A stretch of 64,000 bases of DNA from an uncultured Lachnospiraceae bacterium (GCA_900316625.1 ONDO01000001.1:57449-121448); one strand, 5' to 3'. Numbered from the stretch's first letter, positions 27,080 to 37,451 are shown. The notes: generated by a model from the letters alone, not told the origin. Program-made: numbers and translations.

Positions 27080-29584
27080 TCAGAAGCCGTGGCCGCCTGA
27101 CGATCCACCGCCGCCACCGCCGCCTCCTCCGCCTCCTCCACCACCGGAAGAGCTGCTGTTAGACGGAGGACTGTAGACTCTGGTCTGATGCGTAAAGGTG
27201 CATCTGGGATTCAAAACTTCTCTCTTGACCGTCATCGCACCAAGAACTGCATACCTGCCAGCCTTTCTCTTTTGCGACAAAATGCAGACAAAGAGATAAG
27301 TCATAAGACAGGATATAAGCATTGCAAAGAAGAGATTCGAGATCAGCTTCATCGGACGACTGATATTACCGCCAGACAAGAGAATGTTAGCCTCACGGAA
27401 GACTTCCTTGGCACATTCTGCATATTCTGCATCACTGGCATAACGATAGGTATTATCCGTAATATAATCTGCCTCATCCGAAGTAATCGTATTAGAGATA
27501 GCGCCATGACAGCGGATCCAGATGTTCCTGCGATCCATATCGATGAGGAAGAGCATACCGGATGTGGAACCGAAGTAATCATTGTAGAGATTCTTCGCAA
27601 GATTCTCGGTATTGTAATAATCGTTGGAATCTACACTGGCAAAGAGAACAGAGCCATACTTCGAAACCCCTTCCATGGCATCGAGAAGTTCTGCCTTCTC
27701 GCTCTCTTCGATCAAGCCTGCCGCATCATCCATATAAACTCCGTAACCAGATTCCTGATTCATATAACAGAGCTTATCATTCATCTCCTCCGGCACGGTT
27801 CTTGTAATGGCGGATTTTGAAGAGTCTAGCTGGTTTACCGGTTCCGTCGTGAACTGAAGCAGAACAGGAAGACCTAAGACCAGAAGAGCAAGAAGAATAG
27901 CAAATGTAGTTTGGAAGCGATGTTTTCTCCTAACCGACTTCGGTTCTTCATAAGCTGCATTCTCTTCTATTCTCTCCTTCTGCCTCTCCTCAAGGCTCGC
28001 GAAGACCGGCAGAGGGTGCGTCACAAGAACATTATACTTACGGATAATTCCACTAATCTGCATAAGAACAAAAATCATACAGAGGCATGAAAAGCCGTAA
28101 TACCAGAGATCGCTGACCGGATGTGCGAGATAGACAAGGCCCGAGAGTACCGCAAGAATCGTCTGGATAAGGATTCCAACAGCCTCTATCCTATTCTTCT
28201 TATCATAACGACACTTAAACTCACACAGACAGACGACCACCGAGGCTGCGATAAAGACCAGACACATCAGTCCACCGGAAACAATTGCCTCCAGCAGGCT
28301 GCAGAGTAAGGGGCCCAAAGCAAGAAGCACCATCACAAGGACGAGCCATCCATTTCCAGAACCTGCCTTATCGACATTGATGTGAAACTCATTTTTCTTC
28401 TTACGACCTGTCTTCTCTGCTCTTTCCCTATTCCTTTTATAGAGAAAACCCTTATCATCAAGATGCTTTTCCTTTCGTCCAATCCTATAGTCCTCATAGG
28501 CTGTGATAATACCGGACACAAGCAAAAGAATCATACTGGCGAGAATCAGCGTCGCTGCCTTCATCGCAAAGAACAACTGGAAAAGAGCAAAAAGAGGCAG
28601 GGTAAAAAGAAGAGATCCAATGAAGTACTTTGCAAGATCCACTGGAAGATCCGCTGCCGCCTTCCCGGTCACGCCATTCACTACCGCATAGGCAACACGG
28701 TCCTTCTTACGATAGGTCAGAAACCATACAGGGAACATTGCCTGGTCTTTTCTCGACACACGGGTAATGTTCTCTCTGTGCAGGCTCTCTGCCATAAAAT
28801 GAGTTTTTTTACCGATGAAGGCTGACTGTCGTCTGAATTCCGACGCAGTCTCTTCATCTGCAATCTCCATAGCTTCCTCTTCATAGAGTTCCGGCGGAAC
28901 ATCTGCCAGATCTGCATAGAAACCACAGAAATAAGCGGGATGAAAACGCAATAGCATCTTCGAGTCAAAAGGTGCGATTGCCCCACTCATATCGTCATCA
29001 AAAGAGGAGGACGCATCATAAGACATTCCGCGGTAATCCGCCTTAATGTCCGCAGACAGGCGGAAATGATCCGTCACGATATAATTTCCTTCTCTATGGG
29101 AGGTCGTTCCAGATGCTGTAACATTTGCCGGACTTCCATCCGGTCTTCCTTGTTCCACGCAGTAGACCCAGTAAGGCATATAGATACCACGGAAACGTTC
29201 GAGATACCTTGTATCCGAAAGTTCCTCCGGTGCAAAGAGAGACTTTCTGAGAAGTTTCTTATACTCTGCCACCGTATCTGTCTTGGACTTTTTGAATGGA
29301 ATAATGAAAGACGGTCTGGTCTTCTTCTCTATCCTGCTTTCTAATATGACCGAGGATCCACAGAAAGTACAGAACCCCGCTGCCGTCTCATCATTCGAGA
29401 TGATCTCTCCACCGCAATGAGGGCAGCGGAAGACGGTAACAGCATAGGAATCCCTCCCTTCCTCGGCATCCTGCTCTATGTCAAAATCCGTAGGAAGAAA
29501 GCTGCTGTCACAGTTATCACATAACAGCATCTGACGCGTGGTGTCAAAGCGTAGCGCTCCACCACAATTCTTACAAGCATACAT
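27080..29584 (-). CDS. Zinc-ribbon / TPM-domain membrane protein with poly-glycine tail
   Basis: An 834-residue protein of unknown function. The N-terminus carries two four-cysteine zinc ribbons (C4-C7-C22-C25 and C54-C57-C72-C75). A soluble region containing FRGIYMPYWVYC follows, then about six or seven membrane segments in two clusters (residues ~320-370 and 410-520), one more near 575, and a TPM-like domain of the YgcG type (DDAAGLIEESEKAELLDAM ... GMLFLIDMDRRNIWIRCHG). After a last membrane segment there is a tail of 14 consecutive glycines ending SSGGHGF, a common end for TPM proteins. It lies 26 nt after the M3 peptidase and 44 nt before holA. Confidence 0.82.
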   Translation of the reverse strand: MYACKNCGGALRFDTTRQMLLCDNCDSSFLPTDFDIEQDAEEGRDSYAVTVFRCPHCGGEIISNDETAAGFCTFCGSSVILESRIEKKTRPSFIIPFKKSKTDTVAEYKKLLRKSLFAPEELSDTRYLERFRGIYMPYWVYCVEQGRPDGSPANVTASGTTSHREGNYIVTDHFRLSADIKADYRGMSYDASSSFDDDMSGAIAPFDSKMLLRFHPAYFCGFYADLADVPPELYEEEAMEIADEETASEFRRQSAFIGKKTHFMAESLHRENITRVSRKDQAMFPVWFLTYRKKDRVAYAVVNGVTGKAAADLPVDLAKYFIGSLLFTLPLFALFQLFFAMKAATLILASMILLLVSGIITAYEDYRIGRKEKHLDDKGFLYKRNRERAEKTGRKKKNEFHINVDKAGSGNGWLVLVMVLLALGPLLCSLLEAIVSGGLMCLVFIAASVVVCLCEFKCRYDKKNRIEAVGILIQTILAVLSGLVYLAHPVSDLWYYGFSCLCMIFVLMQISGIIRKYNVLVTHPLPVFASLEERQKERIEENAAYEEPKSVRRKHRFQTTFAILLALLVLGLPVLLQFTTEPVNQLDSSKSAITRTVPEEMNDKLCYMNQESGYGVYMDDAAGLIEESEKAELLDAMEGVSKYGSVLFASVDSNDYYNTENLAKNLYNDYFGSTSGMLFLIDMDRRNIWIRCHGAISNTITSDEADYITDNTYRYASDAEYAECAKEVFREANILLSGGNISRPMKLISNLFFAMLISCLMTYLFVCILSQKRKAGRYAVLGAMTVKREVLNPRCTFTHQTRVYSPPSNSSSSGGGGGGGGGGGGGGSSGGHGF
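27104..27145 (-). repeat. Low-complexity GGN run coding for 14 glycines
   Basis: Fourteen successive glycine codons (GGA, GGC and GGT mixed) near the C-terminus of the zinc-ribbon/TPM protein. Trinucleotide composition favours slippage without loss of frame. Confidence 0.9.
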
Positions 29585-29610
29585 AATCTCTCCCCATCTT
29601 AATCAAGGAT

Positions 29611-31281
29611 CTACAGCTTGGCCGACAGTTCCCTTACAATATATGCAAGGCATCCATCCTCAAAAGGATTTCTAAGACCGGCAGCACTCATCAGTCCCGG
29701 GAAGAAGTCGGATGCGCTTAGCTTACAGAGGGTAAGATACGAATTCCAGGCTGCCTTATAATCCTGGTCCATCCATACCTTATATTGCAGGGCATTCGTT
29801 CCTGCAATACAGTAATCAATGTAATAGAAAGGCAGATCATAGATATGATGCTGCTTCTGCCAAAAGCCACCGGCATTGAGATAAGCATTGTCGCCGTAAT
29901 CCAGGTGCGGCTTATACTGCTTCTCGAGATCGCGCCAGACGGTTTTCCTGCTCTTCGGATCCAGAGAAGGATCCTCATAGATAATATTCTGGAACTCATC
30001 CACCATGGTTCCGTAAGGAATGAACATCATGGCATCTTCAAAATGCATCTCGACATAACGGGACGCGTCACTTCCGAAGAGGCGGTCAATCCAGGGTTCC
30101 GTAAAGAATTCCATAGACATGGAATGGGTCTCTGCCGTCTCCATGGTGATATCCGCATGTTCACGAATCGGATCATTTCTGGTGAGGTATCCCTGGAAGG
30201 CATGGCCACACTCATGGGTGATCACATCTGCATCATCAGAAGTTCCATTGAAGTTGGCGAAAATGAAGGGCGATCTGTAGTCAGGGATATAAGTCATATA
30301 TCCGCCGGTTGTCTTATCCTTCCTGCCCTCTACATCGAAGAGTTCATTCTCACACATGAAATCCATGAATTCACGGGTCTCAGGCGACAACTGTCCATAG
30401 AGTTCCCTGCCGGATGCGAGTATCTGCTGGTCGTCACCGATTGGCACGGGATTCCCCTCATTGAAGTAAACTCCTTCATCAAAATACATCAGATGGTCTA
30501 TGCCCAGGCGCTTTCTTCTTCTCTCATGCAGTTCTTCCACAAAGGGAACAAAATCCTTCTTCACCTGCCTGCGGAAGGAAGCAATCTCCTCTGCTCCATA
30601 GGAATTACGCATCATTCTGGCATAACCTAAAGGGCTGAAGTTCTGATGGCCCATCTTCCGGCCCTGCTCGGTACGATTCTTCACCAGACGATCATAGATC
30701 CAATCGAGTTCTTCTTCGTGCTCCATAAAGAAAGAGGTATATGCTTCCCATGCTTCCTTACGTACCTGGCGGTCTCTGTGATGAAGATAGGGTGACAGGA
30801 GAGAGAGGTTGCACTCTTCTCCATGAAAAGGTATCTTACAGGAAGCCAGCAGGTTGTTATAACGTGTGGTAAGTTCATTCTCCTCCTGCATAAGAGGGAG
30901 AATCTTCTCATCCACAGACTTCATGGCAAGTTCGATATTCTTAAATGCAACCGGACCAATCTTCTCTACCAGTTCCTTCCGATAAGGACTCTCATAGAGT
31001 GCTTTCTGATACTCCACAGAGAGATTCGAGATCAGGGGCATATTCTTATCAAACCAGTCCCTCTCCTCCTTATAGACTGCATCCACTGTATTCATATCAT
31101 GGCGGATCATGGCAAGTTCCGATGCCGTCTGTATCTGCCCGGTGAGCGCATAGAATTTCTCATGCACACGAAAAGCTGCTTCTCCGGAAGTGGCTTCTCT
31201 CATCTCTTGGGTCAGTTCTTTAAACTCATTTTCTACCTTCAAAAGATCAGGGCGAAGGTAGTTCATCTCGCTAAATTTCAT
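29611..31281 (-). CDS. M3 family oligoendopeptidase (PepF-related)
   Basis: Zinc metallopeptidase of 556 residues. The catalytic motif HECGH is at residues 356-360 in DVITHECGHAFQGYL, with the downstream Glu in MSMEFFTEPW. FANFNGTSDD precedes the motif as in oligoendopeptidases. There is no signal peptide, so it acts in the cytoplasm on short peptides. It lies 73 nt downstream of comEC and 26 nt upstream of the zinc-ribbon/TPM gene. Its length and motifs fit the PepF-like M3 branch rather than the thimet branch. Confidence 0.92.
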   Translation of the reverse strand: MKFSEMNYLRPDLLKVENEFKELTQEMREATSGEAAFRVHEKFYALTGQIQTASELAMIRHDMNTVDAVYKEERDWFDKNMPLISNLSVEYQKALYESPYRKELVEKIGPVAFKNIELAMKSVDEKILPLMQEENELTTRYNNLLASCKIPFHGEECNLSLLSPYLHHRDRQVRKEAWEAYTSFFMEHEEELDWIYDRLVKNRTEQGRKMGHQNFSPLGYARMMRNSYGAEEIASFRRQVKKDFVPFVEELHERRRKRLGIDHLMYFDEGVYFNEGNPVPIGDDQQILASGRELYGQLSPETREFMDFMCENELFDVEGRKDKTTGGYMTYIPDYRSPFIFANFNGTSDDADVITHECGHAFQGYLTRNDPIREHADITMETAETHSMSMEFFTEPWIDRLFGSDASRYVEMHFEDAMMFIPYGTMVDEFQNIIYEDPSLDPKSRKTVWRDLEKQYKPHLDYGDNAYLNAGGFWQKQHHIYDLPFYYIDYCIAGTNALQYKVWMDQDYKAAWNSYLTLCKLSASDFFPGLMSAAGLRNPFEDGCLAYIVRELSAKL

Positions 31282-31354
31282 CTTTCTTCCTGCTTCTATA
31301 GATCTGTACTCGTCCTCATTTTACAGCATTTTTATTATACAATAGGCGGACTGA

Positions 31355-33766
31355 TCATTGCGAAGGATTTCGATACTTTTTATAGCTTTCGACCCTTATT
31401 TTCCGACCATCCATGTGCACGCGAATTCTCCCCTCCCAGATGGTGCAGTCCCAATCCGCCCCGACATGTTCGATTCTGGCCCGGGCCTCCTTGCCTGGAT
31501 GACCATACTTATTGTTTTTCCCAGCCGAGATCAGTACCTCCCTTGGCTTTACCAGCTCCAGGAGCTTCTTTGAATTCGATCCATCTGCACCATGATGCGC
31601 GGCCTGCAGGACCTCCACATCACTTAGATCAATTCCCAAGGCCTTCGCCTCTACCATTGCCGCCCTCTCTCCCTTCTCCTCTAAGTCCCCTAAGAAGAGC
31701 ATCCTGCTCCCCTCCTCTGTCTCATAGAGAAATGTAAGGCAGGCGTTATTTCGGTCCACAAGAGTTTCTTCTCCCTTCCCATCCGGCGGATAGAAAAAGC
31801 GAATCCTGTCATGCCCCATATGAATCTGATCCCCTGCCTCCACATAGAGAATCTGACTTCCTCTTAAGCGGATCTCTTCCTCAAGGCTCTGCCACTTCTC
31901 ATCTCCTCTTACGATCGGAGATACACAGACATAAGAAATAGGATAATCGGAAGAAAGCACTTCCATAAATCCATTCACATGATCATCATCCAGATGCGTC
32001 AGGATCCAATAATCCACCCTTCGAATCCCTGAATATCTGAGATAGGGAAGAAGCCGGTACTGCCCTACGTTTTGGACATCAGAACTACCTCCGTCTACGA
32101 AGACTGTCCCTGCCCGGTTCTTCACTACAACTGCGAGTCCCTGCCCGCAATCCAGCATGTCCACCCGTTTCGCAGGACTCAAAGGAAGCAGGAAGATCAG
32201 TGCAATCAAAAAAGCACACAACAGCTTATGCGGCTGGAATTTCTTCTGAAGAGACCCTGATAGCAGGAAAAAAGCAAAGTAAGCAATCAGGATCCGAGAC
32301 AGGCCCGGGTAACCCACAATGATCCGCGCAAAGGGAAAACGAAGGCTTATGGATGCAGTTGCCTCCATGAAGTAGAGCATGATATGACATGGCAAAAGGA
32401 TCCATGGAATGGGCAGAAAAAGATTGATCAGGCCACCTATAAGTGCGATGAAGAGCATGACCGGAAACAGAGGCAGCAGGATCAGATTCAAAAGGAATAC
32501 ATAGACAGGTACTTCGTAAAAAAGCGCCGCCACCAGAGGCAGGGTCACAAACTGGATGGCCAGGGCCAGCAAGGCCTTGCTAAAGAGATATTCTTTCAGA
32601 TTTGGGCGATAGCGATGCCCGCCATAACTTCGATGCCACTTCTCCCACCGCTCTCTGCACATCTTTTGATATGACTTCTGTATGGGGAGTGCCATGCTTA
32701 AGAGAAAGAAAACTGCGCCATAAGAAAAAAGAAATGCCGTGTCCTGGATTGCCATGGGATTATCTATAAGTTGCAGCATCGCCATAAAAGACAGGGCAGA
32801 TCTGCCATCGTAGGCCCTTCCCAGGGTCTGGGACAAAGCCATGACAAGAAACGATCCAACCGCACGAATGGTGGGGATGGAATTTCCGCACATTGTTCCA
32901 TAGAATAAGGCCAGAAGCCCGGCAAGCAATCCGCTGACGCCAAAGGAGAGTCTGCGTTTTCTTAAGAAGCGGTAGAAAAACATGGAAACCAGACCGATAT
33001 GGGTACCGGATACAGACATAAGATGTATAATCCCTGCCATTCGGAAGAGTTCCTGGCTGTCCTCTGACATATCCGAACGGTCGCCTAAGGCCATGGCAGA
33101 CAAGAGCCCTGGTTCCTCTCCCGGCAGACTCTGGTTATAGATCAGAACCAGGCGTTGCCGTAAGGAATGAAGAAAACGAGGGATAAGATAGACTCCACCA
33201 TGAAGTCTATCCTCTTCCACCATTCTTGGATTTCGCATCTGTGCGACTTCCTTACGGCAGGCATGGAAGGTCCTGCTATCAAACTGTCCCTCATTGGTCG
33301 CCTCCGAAAAGAGCCGTATCTTGCCCTTCCATCTGGCTTCCTGTCCGATGAAAAGGCCCGGGTCCTGATCCGCATCAAAATAAAGAAGAATCTTACCAAG
33401 ACTCTCCTGCTCTTCGTTTCTTGCATTACTAAGGGTATAAATCAACTGGTCATTCTTCTCTTCGATTCCCGAAACCGTACCCGTAACTTCTCCAGACGCT
33501 TCTGCAATCTGCATACGATAGAGAAGGTCCTGTCCATAGAGACTGCTTCTTATGCTCATCAGACAGAATACGGCGGGAAGACAGCAGAAAAGAATCCTTG
33601 ATTCTCTTCTGCTCACTCTCCGACCGGTTTTCTTCCCCACAAGCGCTATGGTCATACCCTCTCCAAGGAGAGAAAGGATAACCACAAGGGGCACAGGCAG
33701 GTCCAGCCTGCCTGTAAGTAGTCCAAGAATCAGAACGACCGCCATGACTTCCATGGGGCGTTTCAA
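31355..33766 (-). CDS. comEC: DNA internalization competence protein ComEC/Rec2
   Basis: Membrane channel and nuclease-like protein for DNA uptake, 803 residues. The N-terminal DUF4131 part is followed by the polytopic competence domain (GLLSAMALGDRSDMSED, HLMSVSGTHIGLVSMFFYRF, GNSIPTIRAVGSFLVMALSQ). The C-terminal metallo-beta-lactamase-like domain has VDMLDCGQGLAVVV, DGGSS, THLDDDHVNG and LQAAHHGADGS. The start is TTG at 33766 with GAGG seven bases upstream; ATG at 33754 is an alternative. It follows the GerMN lipoprotein, and comEA is 5 kb away on the same strand. Confidence 0.93.
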   Translation of the reverse strand: MKRPMEVMAVVLILGLLTGRLDLPVPLVVILSLLGEGMTIALVGKKTGRRVSRRESRILFCCLPAVFCLMSIRSSLYGQDLLYRMQIAEASGEVTGTVSGIEEKNDQLIYTLSNARNEEQESLGKILLYFDADQDPGLFIGQEARWKGKIRLFSEATNEGQFDSRTFHACRKEVAQMRNPRMVEEDRLHGGVYLIPRFLHSLRQRLVLIYNQSLPGEEPGLLSAMALGDRSDMSEDSQELFRMAGIIHLMSVSGTHIGLVSMFFYRFLRKRRLSFGVSGLLAGLLALFYGTMCGNSIPTIRAVGSFLVMALSQTLGRAYDGRSALSFMAMLQLIDNPMAIQDTAFLFSYGAVFFLLSMALPIQKSYQKMCRERWEKWHRSYGGHRYRPNLKEYLFSKALLALAIQFVTLPLVAALFYEVPVYVFLLNLILLPLFPVMLFIALIGGLINLFLPIPWILLPCHIMLYFMEATASISLRFPFARIIVGYPGLSRILIAYFAFFLLSGSLQKKFQPHKLLCAFLIALIFLLPLSPAKRVDMLDCGQGLAVVVKNRAGTVFVDGGSSDVQNVGQYRLLPYLRYSGIRRVDYWILTHLDDDHVNGFMEVLSSDYPISYVCVSPIVRGDEKWQSLEEEIRLRGSQILYVEAGDQIHMGHDRIRFFYPPDGKGEETLVDRNNACLTFLYETEEGSRMLFLGDLEEKGERAAMVEAKALGIDLSDVEVLQAAHHGADGSNSKKLLELVKPREVLISAGKNNKYGHPGKEARARIEHVGADWDCTIWEGRIRVHMDGRKIRVESYKKYRNPSQ

Positions 33767-33781
33767 GTTCTTACCTCTTTC

Positions 33782-34771
33782 TTAATTCACGGATTCCTCT
33801 GTTTTATCTGCATCAGCTTCATCAGAATCCGGTACAACAATTGCTTCATTTCTGACATAGAGAATACTATCTCCCTGATTATTCAGGTTGATGATCTTCC
33901 CATCCATGGACAGAAGGACCTTGTTCACCCCCGGCACTTCTGTCAGGGAGTTCACGATCGCATAGACAGCCGCTTCCCTGGTAACATCCGTATTGGCACT
34001 CAGGAAGTTCGAAGACAGATTCACATAACAGATACCATCTGCAATGGACAGACTAAGAAGGGATGTATCCTTGCTATATGCCGGTTTTGCACCTCCGGTT
34101 GTAGGCGTCTTCTGCAGGTATTCCATCACAACTCTGCCAATGGGCACATTGCTGTCATAGCTTACCTTCTTCTCCTCCTTCACCAGTTTCTCGCCCGACG
34201 CATCCGGATAATAGAGAGTGAGAGTAGCAAGCTGGGTCGAAGTCTCATCTCCAATCATTCCTAAGACAAAGGAATCCTCTGTCATGGGACCGATCGTGCT
34301 TCCTCCTGGCGTTACAAGTGCTGTATGGTCTACCAGAAACTCTACGCTCTCGACTTCTTCTATCTGGAGTAAAGTCTTAACGATAGCTGCACGCACCAGG
34401 GTTTCCTGGGTTCCGGACAGATTCAGATAAGAACGGTTAAAGGAGACCGTCAGTCTACCGGTTCCTGCATTAAATACATAGTCCTGTACCGTAATTCCAT
34501 CTGGTATGGGACGGATCATATCGCTCTCATCTGTGCTCTTCTGCATCTCAATCAGAAGATTGGAGATCTTCTCATTCGTATCAATTCCCGAAGGCGTATA
34601 AGCTTCTTCTGCAAGAGCTGTCTTATCTCCGTTCAGATCATAGATCACAAAGCCTGCATCCTCTTTCATCGAGTCATCTGAAAAGCTGCTAAGCTTACCG
34701 CATCCCGAGAAGATGCCAAGGAGAAGAAAGATGGCAAGAAGTGCGCCTGCTCTATATTTATTCCGAATCAT
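33782..34771 (-). CDS. GerMN domain lipoprotein
   Basis: A 329-residue lipoprotein with signal peptide and lipobox FSGC. It contains two GerMN-type repeats, roughly residues 60-165 and 200-310, each with the pattern ...YFN/LSSNF... and an end in EVE/VLLSMDG. Bacillus GerM is needed for engulfment and germination, but GerMN lipoproteins also occur next to two-component kinases in non-spore contexts such as the actinobacterial LpqB. Here the ATG overlaps the stop of the sensor kinase by four bases (ATGA), so kinase and lipoprotein are translationally coupled. I infer it modulates that kinase at the membrane. Confidence 0.85.
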   Translation of the reverse strand: MIRNKYRAGALLAIFLLLGIFSGCGKLSSFSDDSMKEDAGFVIYDLNGDKTALAEEAYTPSGIDTNEKISNLLIEMQKSTDESDMIRPIPDGITVQDYVFNAGTGRLTVSFNRSYLNLSGTQETLVRAAIVKTLLQIEEVESVEFLVDHTALVTPGGSTIGPMTEDSFVLGMIGDETSTQLATLTLYYPDASGEKLVKEEKKVSYDSNVPIGRVVMEYLQKTPTTGGAKPAYSKDTSLLSLSIADGICYVNLSSNFLSANTDVTREAAVYAIVNSLTEVPGVNKVLLSMDGKIINLNNQGDSILYVRNEAIVVPDSDEADADKTEESVN

Positions 34772-36288
34772 GCCAGGTCCTCCTTCTCTATATAACGAAG
34801 GGGAAGACGGACATCGAAGGTCGTTCCATGATCCACCTCAGAAGATACGCGAATCTCGCCATGGTGCAGCTTGATCACATTGGATGTAATCGCAAGACCC
34901 AGACCTGTACCACCGATCTCTCTGGAATGGGACTTATCGACACGGAAGAAACGCTCGAAGATGCGGTCGATGGAATCCGCGGGAATACCCATACCGGAAT
35001 CTTCAACGCGGATATAGCAATACTGATGATCTGAGTTCAGAGAGACATGTACATAACCGCCATCATGGTTGTACTTAATACCGTTCTCTACCAGGTTCAT
35101 AAGGGCAAGCGTGAGTTTTGTTTCATCTACTTCGGCTATTACCGGACGAAAAGACTCCAGCACCAGTTCCACCTGGGAATTCTCCGCCAGAGGACGAAGT
35201 CGTTTCAGGAGAGACTCCATCATGTCATTCATAACAACAGAGCTGATATTCATATTCACTCCGGACCTGTCTAACTTTACCAGAGACAGAAGGTCATTAA
35301 TGACATTATTCTCACGGTCGATCTCACTGGTGATATCTCCCATGAATTCCCGATACATCTCAATCGGTGCTGCATCGCCCATGGAATTGATCGAATCCGC
35401 AAGTACCTTTATGGATGCCAGCGGGGTCTTCAGTTCATGAGAGACATTGGATACGAATTCGTTACGGGATTCATCCATATCCTGCATCTTCGTGTGATAT
35501 GCGTTAAAAGCTTCGCTGATATCCACGGCCTCTGTATAGCCCACAAGCGGAAGACTGGTCTGAGCCTCTTCCTGGGCCTGGCGAATTCCAGCCGCAATCT
35601 TCTTCAGACGCATGGTCATATGACTCGAGCACAGAAGGGCGAAGGCCAGGGAGACAATAATGGAGATCAGGATCACTTCCCAGGAGACATCTGTCATGAA
35701 GGCTATATTCTGTGAGATATAGGATGCTGACTTCACCACAAGAAGCACGCCTAAGACACTGCTCTCTTCGTCGCTGACATCAACCGGCTCTGTATCATTA
35801 CCCAGGCTTCCCTTACTGATTGTCGTCTTCTTCTGCGTATCCGCCAGGCTGGCAAGAGCCGGAATCGGCACTGCCACGATCAGATTATTACCGGATCTGT
35901 CATAGTAGGAATTACCGCTGCCATTAGCAGCCTGCACTACATTTCTCCAGAGCATTGTCTTGCCCTGGTCCACTCCGTAGGTATCGGAGACAACCACCAG
36001 GGAGGAATCCATGACCATGATTCTTCCGGAATAGGCATTCGCCAGTGCTGTAAACTCTGCATTCAGGAAGTCCAGGCTCGGATCCTGCAGGTATCCTGTT
36101 GTTGCAATCTGTGTATTCAGAGACATGGCGATGGAATTCACAGAAGAGATATCCGACTGAATCTGACGACTCTCATACAACTTCAAAAAGCCGGCTGTAA
36201 TGGCAATCGTCGGCACTAGAAATGACATAATAATCACTAGAAAAATTCGTAGATGAAGACTCTTAAGAGTCCGAAGCAGGGTTTGCAT
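34768..36288 (-). CDS. Membrane sensor histidine kinase with HAMP domain
   Basis: A 506-residue sensor kinase. Two membrane segments (about residues 13-33 and 200-222) flank an extracellular domain of roughly 165 residues; a HAMP linker, DHp domain (SNVSHELKTPLASIK) and ATPase domain follow. N box NLVENGIKYNH, G1 DSGMGIP, F box FERFFRVDKS and G2 GGTGLGLAI are intact, so it should autophosphorylate. The best partner is the OmpR-type regulator at 38274-38963, separated from it by the GH5 and AraC genes. Its own promoter lies at 36336-36365. The stimulus is unknown; WalK-, ResE- and PhoR-like roles are possible. Confidence 0.9.
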   Translation of the reverse strand: MQTLLRTLKSLHLRIFLVIIMSFLVPTIAITAGFLKLYESRQIQSDISSVNSIAMSLNTQIATTGYLQDPSLDFLNAEFTALANAYSGRIMVMDSSLVVVSDTYGVDQGKTMLWRNVVQAANGSGNSYYDRSGNNLIVAVPIPALASLADTQKKTTISKGSLGNDTEPVDVSDEESSVLGVLLVVKSASYISQNIAFMTDVSWEVILISIIVSLAFALLCSSHMTMRLKKIAAGIRQAQEEAQTSLPLVGYTEAVDISEAFNAYHTKMQDMDESRNEFVSNVSHELKTPLASIKVLADSINSMGDAAPIEMYREFMGDITSEIDRENNVINDLLSLVKLDRSGVNMNISSVVMNDMMESLLKRLRPLAENSQVELVLESFRPVIAEVDETKLTLALMNLVENGIKYNHDGGYVHVSLNSDHQYCYIRVEDSGMGIPADSIDRIFERFFRVDKSHSREIGGTGLGLAITSNVIKLHHGEIRVSSEVDHGTTFDVRLPLRYIEKEDLA

Positions 36289-36335
36289 AGAACCTCCGTA
36301 GATTAGGGAATTCGCTTATTCCAGCGTGTCTTTTT

Positions 36336-36365
36336 ATTATAGCCCCAATCTGACGGAGGATTCAA
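36336..36365 (-). promoter_or_regulatory. Promoter of the sensor kinase-GerMN-comEC run
   Basis: Minus strand TTGAAT (36365-36360), 18-nt spacer, perfect TATAAT (36341-36336). It sits immediately after the GH5 stop codon, giving the kinase its own transcription start. Confidence 0.6.
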
Positions 36366-36373
36366 TCTGAAAA

Positions 36374-37393
36374 CTAGCGGGTAATCTCCCTGATGATCTC
36401 ATCACGGAGGTCATCATAGTGGGGTTCGGTAAGACCGAAGTCCATCTCTTTCCAGGACCAGACAGCGGAGCCAATCTTATACTTACGGAAGAGGCTTGTG
36501 GTATCACGGAACCAGTTCAGGGTATCTTCTAACGGTGCGCGGTCAATGACACCATACTCACCGCAGTAGAGCTGAACGCCATAGCGATCTGCAGTTGTAA
36601 TTGCATCCGACATAACCTCTTCCAGCCAGTCGATATCTACTTTTTCTCTGGGATTCTGGACAAGAGGAATACCCTGATCCCCCAGAGCGATACACTGTTC
36701 GATATAATCTGCCTTCTTGGCAGGATAATGAACATCAGCTTCCGGATCCATATTCTTCACCCAGTAAGCCTTCTGATGGGTGAAAATCAGAGGCTCATAG
36801 AAGTGGAAGGTATAGATGATATTCTCATCAATGGGAGCACCTAAGTACTGCATGGTTCTTGCGCTGTTCCACTGAACGCCACCATAGATGATCGGGGTAA
36901 GCGGGGCAATCTTACGAATCTCGCCAACGGTACGATGAATCAGAGCATTCCACTCATCGATACAATCCTCTTCTACAACCTCATTCAGAAGTTCAAAAGC
37001 GATATTATTGTAGCCGAAGAAGTGCTTTGCAATCTCGATCCAGAGATTTACAAAACGGTCCTTGGCATCCTGATTATTGAAGAGAGAGTTCTTCTCCTTA
37101 TCTCCTGCATCATTGAAGTCATATCCATACGTACGGTGCAGGTCTAAGATGATATTCAGTTTATATTCCATGCACCAGTCGATCACCTTATAGAGGCGGT
37201 CAAAACCACTCTTGCGGTAAGTACCATCCTCTTCTTCGAGTACCGGATAGTCCACCGGCAGTCTTACATGGTCGAAGCCGCTTTTTGCAATCTGAGCAAT
37301 ATCCTGCTTCGAGATAAAAGTATCATAATGATCCTCTTCATAGACACACTGGGACATCCATCCGCCTAAGTTCACACCATGCATCAGTTCCAT
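36374..37393 (-). CDS. Cytoplasmic glycoside hydrolase family 5 (cellulase-like)
   Basis: A 339-residue TIM-barrel hydrolase of GH5. HGVNLGGWMSQ at the N-terminus, FDHVRLPVDYP, the acid/base Glu138 in ELLNE and the nucleophile Glu279 in LYCGEYGV are all present. There is no signal peptide, so it acts on imported oligosaccharides such as cello- or manno-oligomers. ATG at 37393 has GGAGG seven bases upstream. It is divergent from an AraC-type regulator, with a 15-bp palindrome in between; I infer local control. It interrupts a two-component operon. Confidence 0.88.
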   Translation of the reverse strand: MELMHGVNLGGWMSQCVYEEDHYDTFISKQDIAQIAKSGFDHVRLPVDYPVLEEEDGTYRKSGFDRLYKVIDWCMEYKLNIILDLHRTYGYDFNDAGDKEKNSLFNNQDAKDRFVNLWIEIAKHFFGYNNIAFELLNEVVEEDCIDEWNALIHRTVGEIRKIAPLTPIIYGGVQWNSARTMQYLGAPIDENIIYTFHFYEPLIFTHQKAYWVKNMDPEADVHYPAKKADYIEQCIALGDQGIPLVQNPREKVDIDWLEEVMSDAITTADRYGVQLYCGEYGVIDRAPLEDTLNWFRDTTSLFRKYKIGSAVWSWKEMDFGLTEPHYDDLRDEIIREITR

Positions 37394-37451
37394 ATCTATT
37401 CCTCCTATACCACAGCAGGGATTCTCTCCCCTTACTTCTTTCATTTGATAG

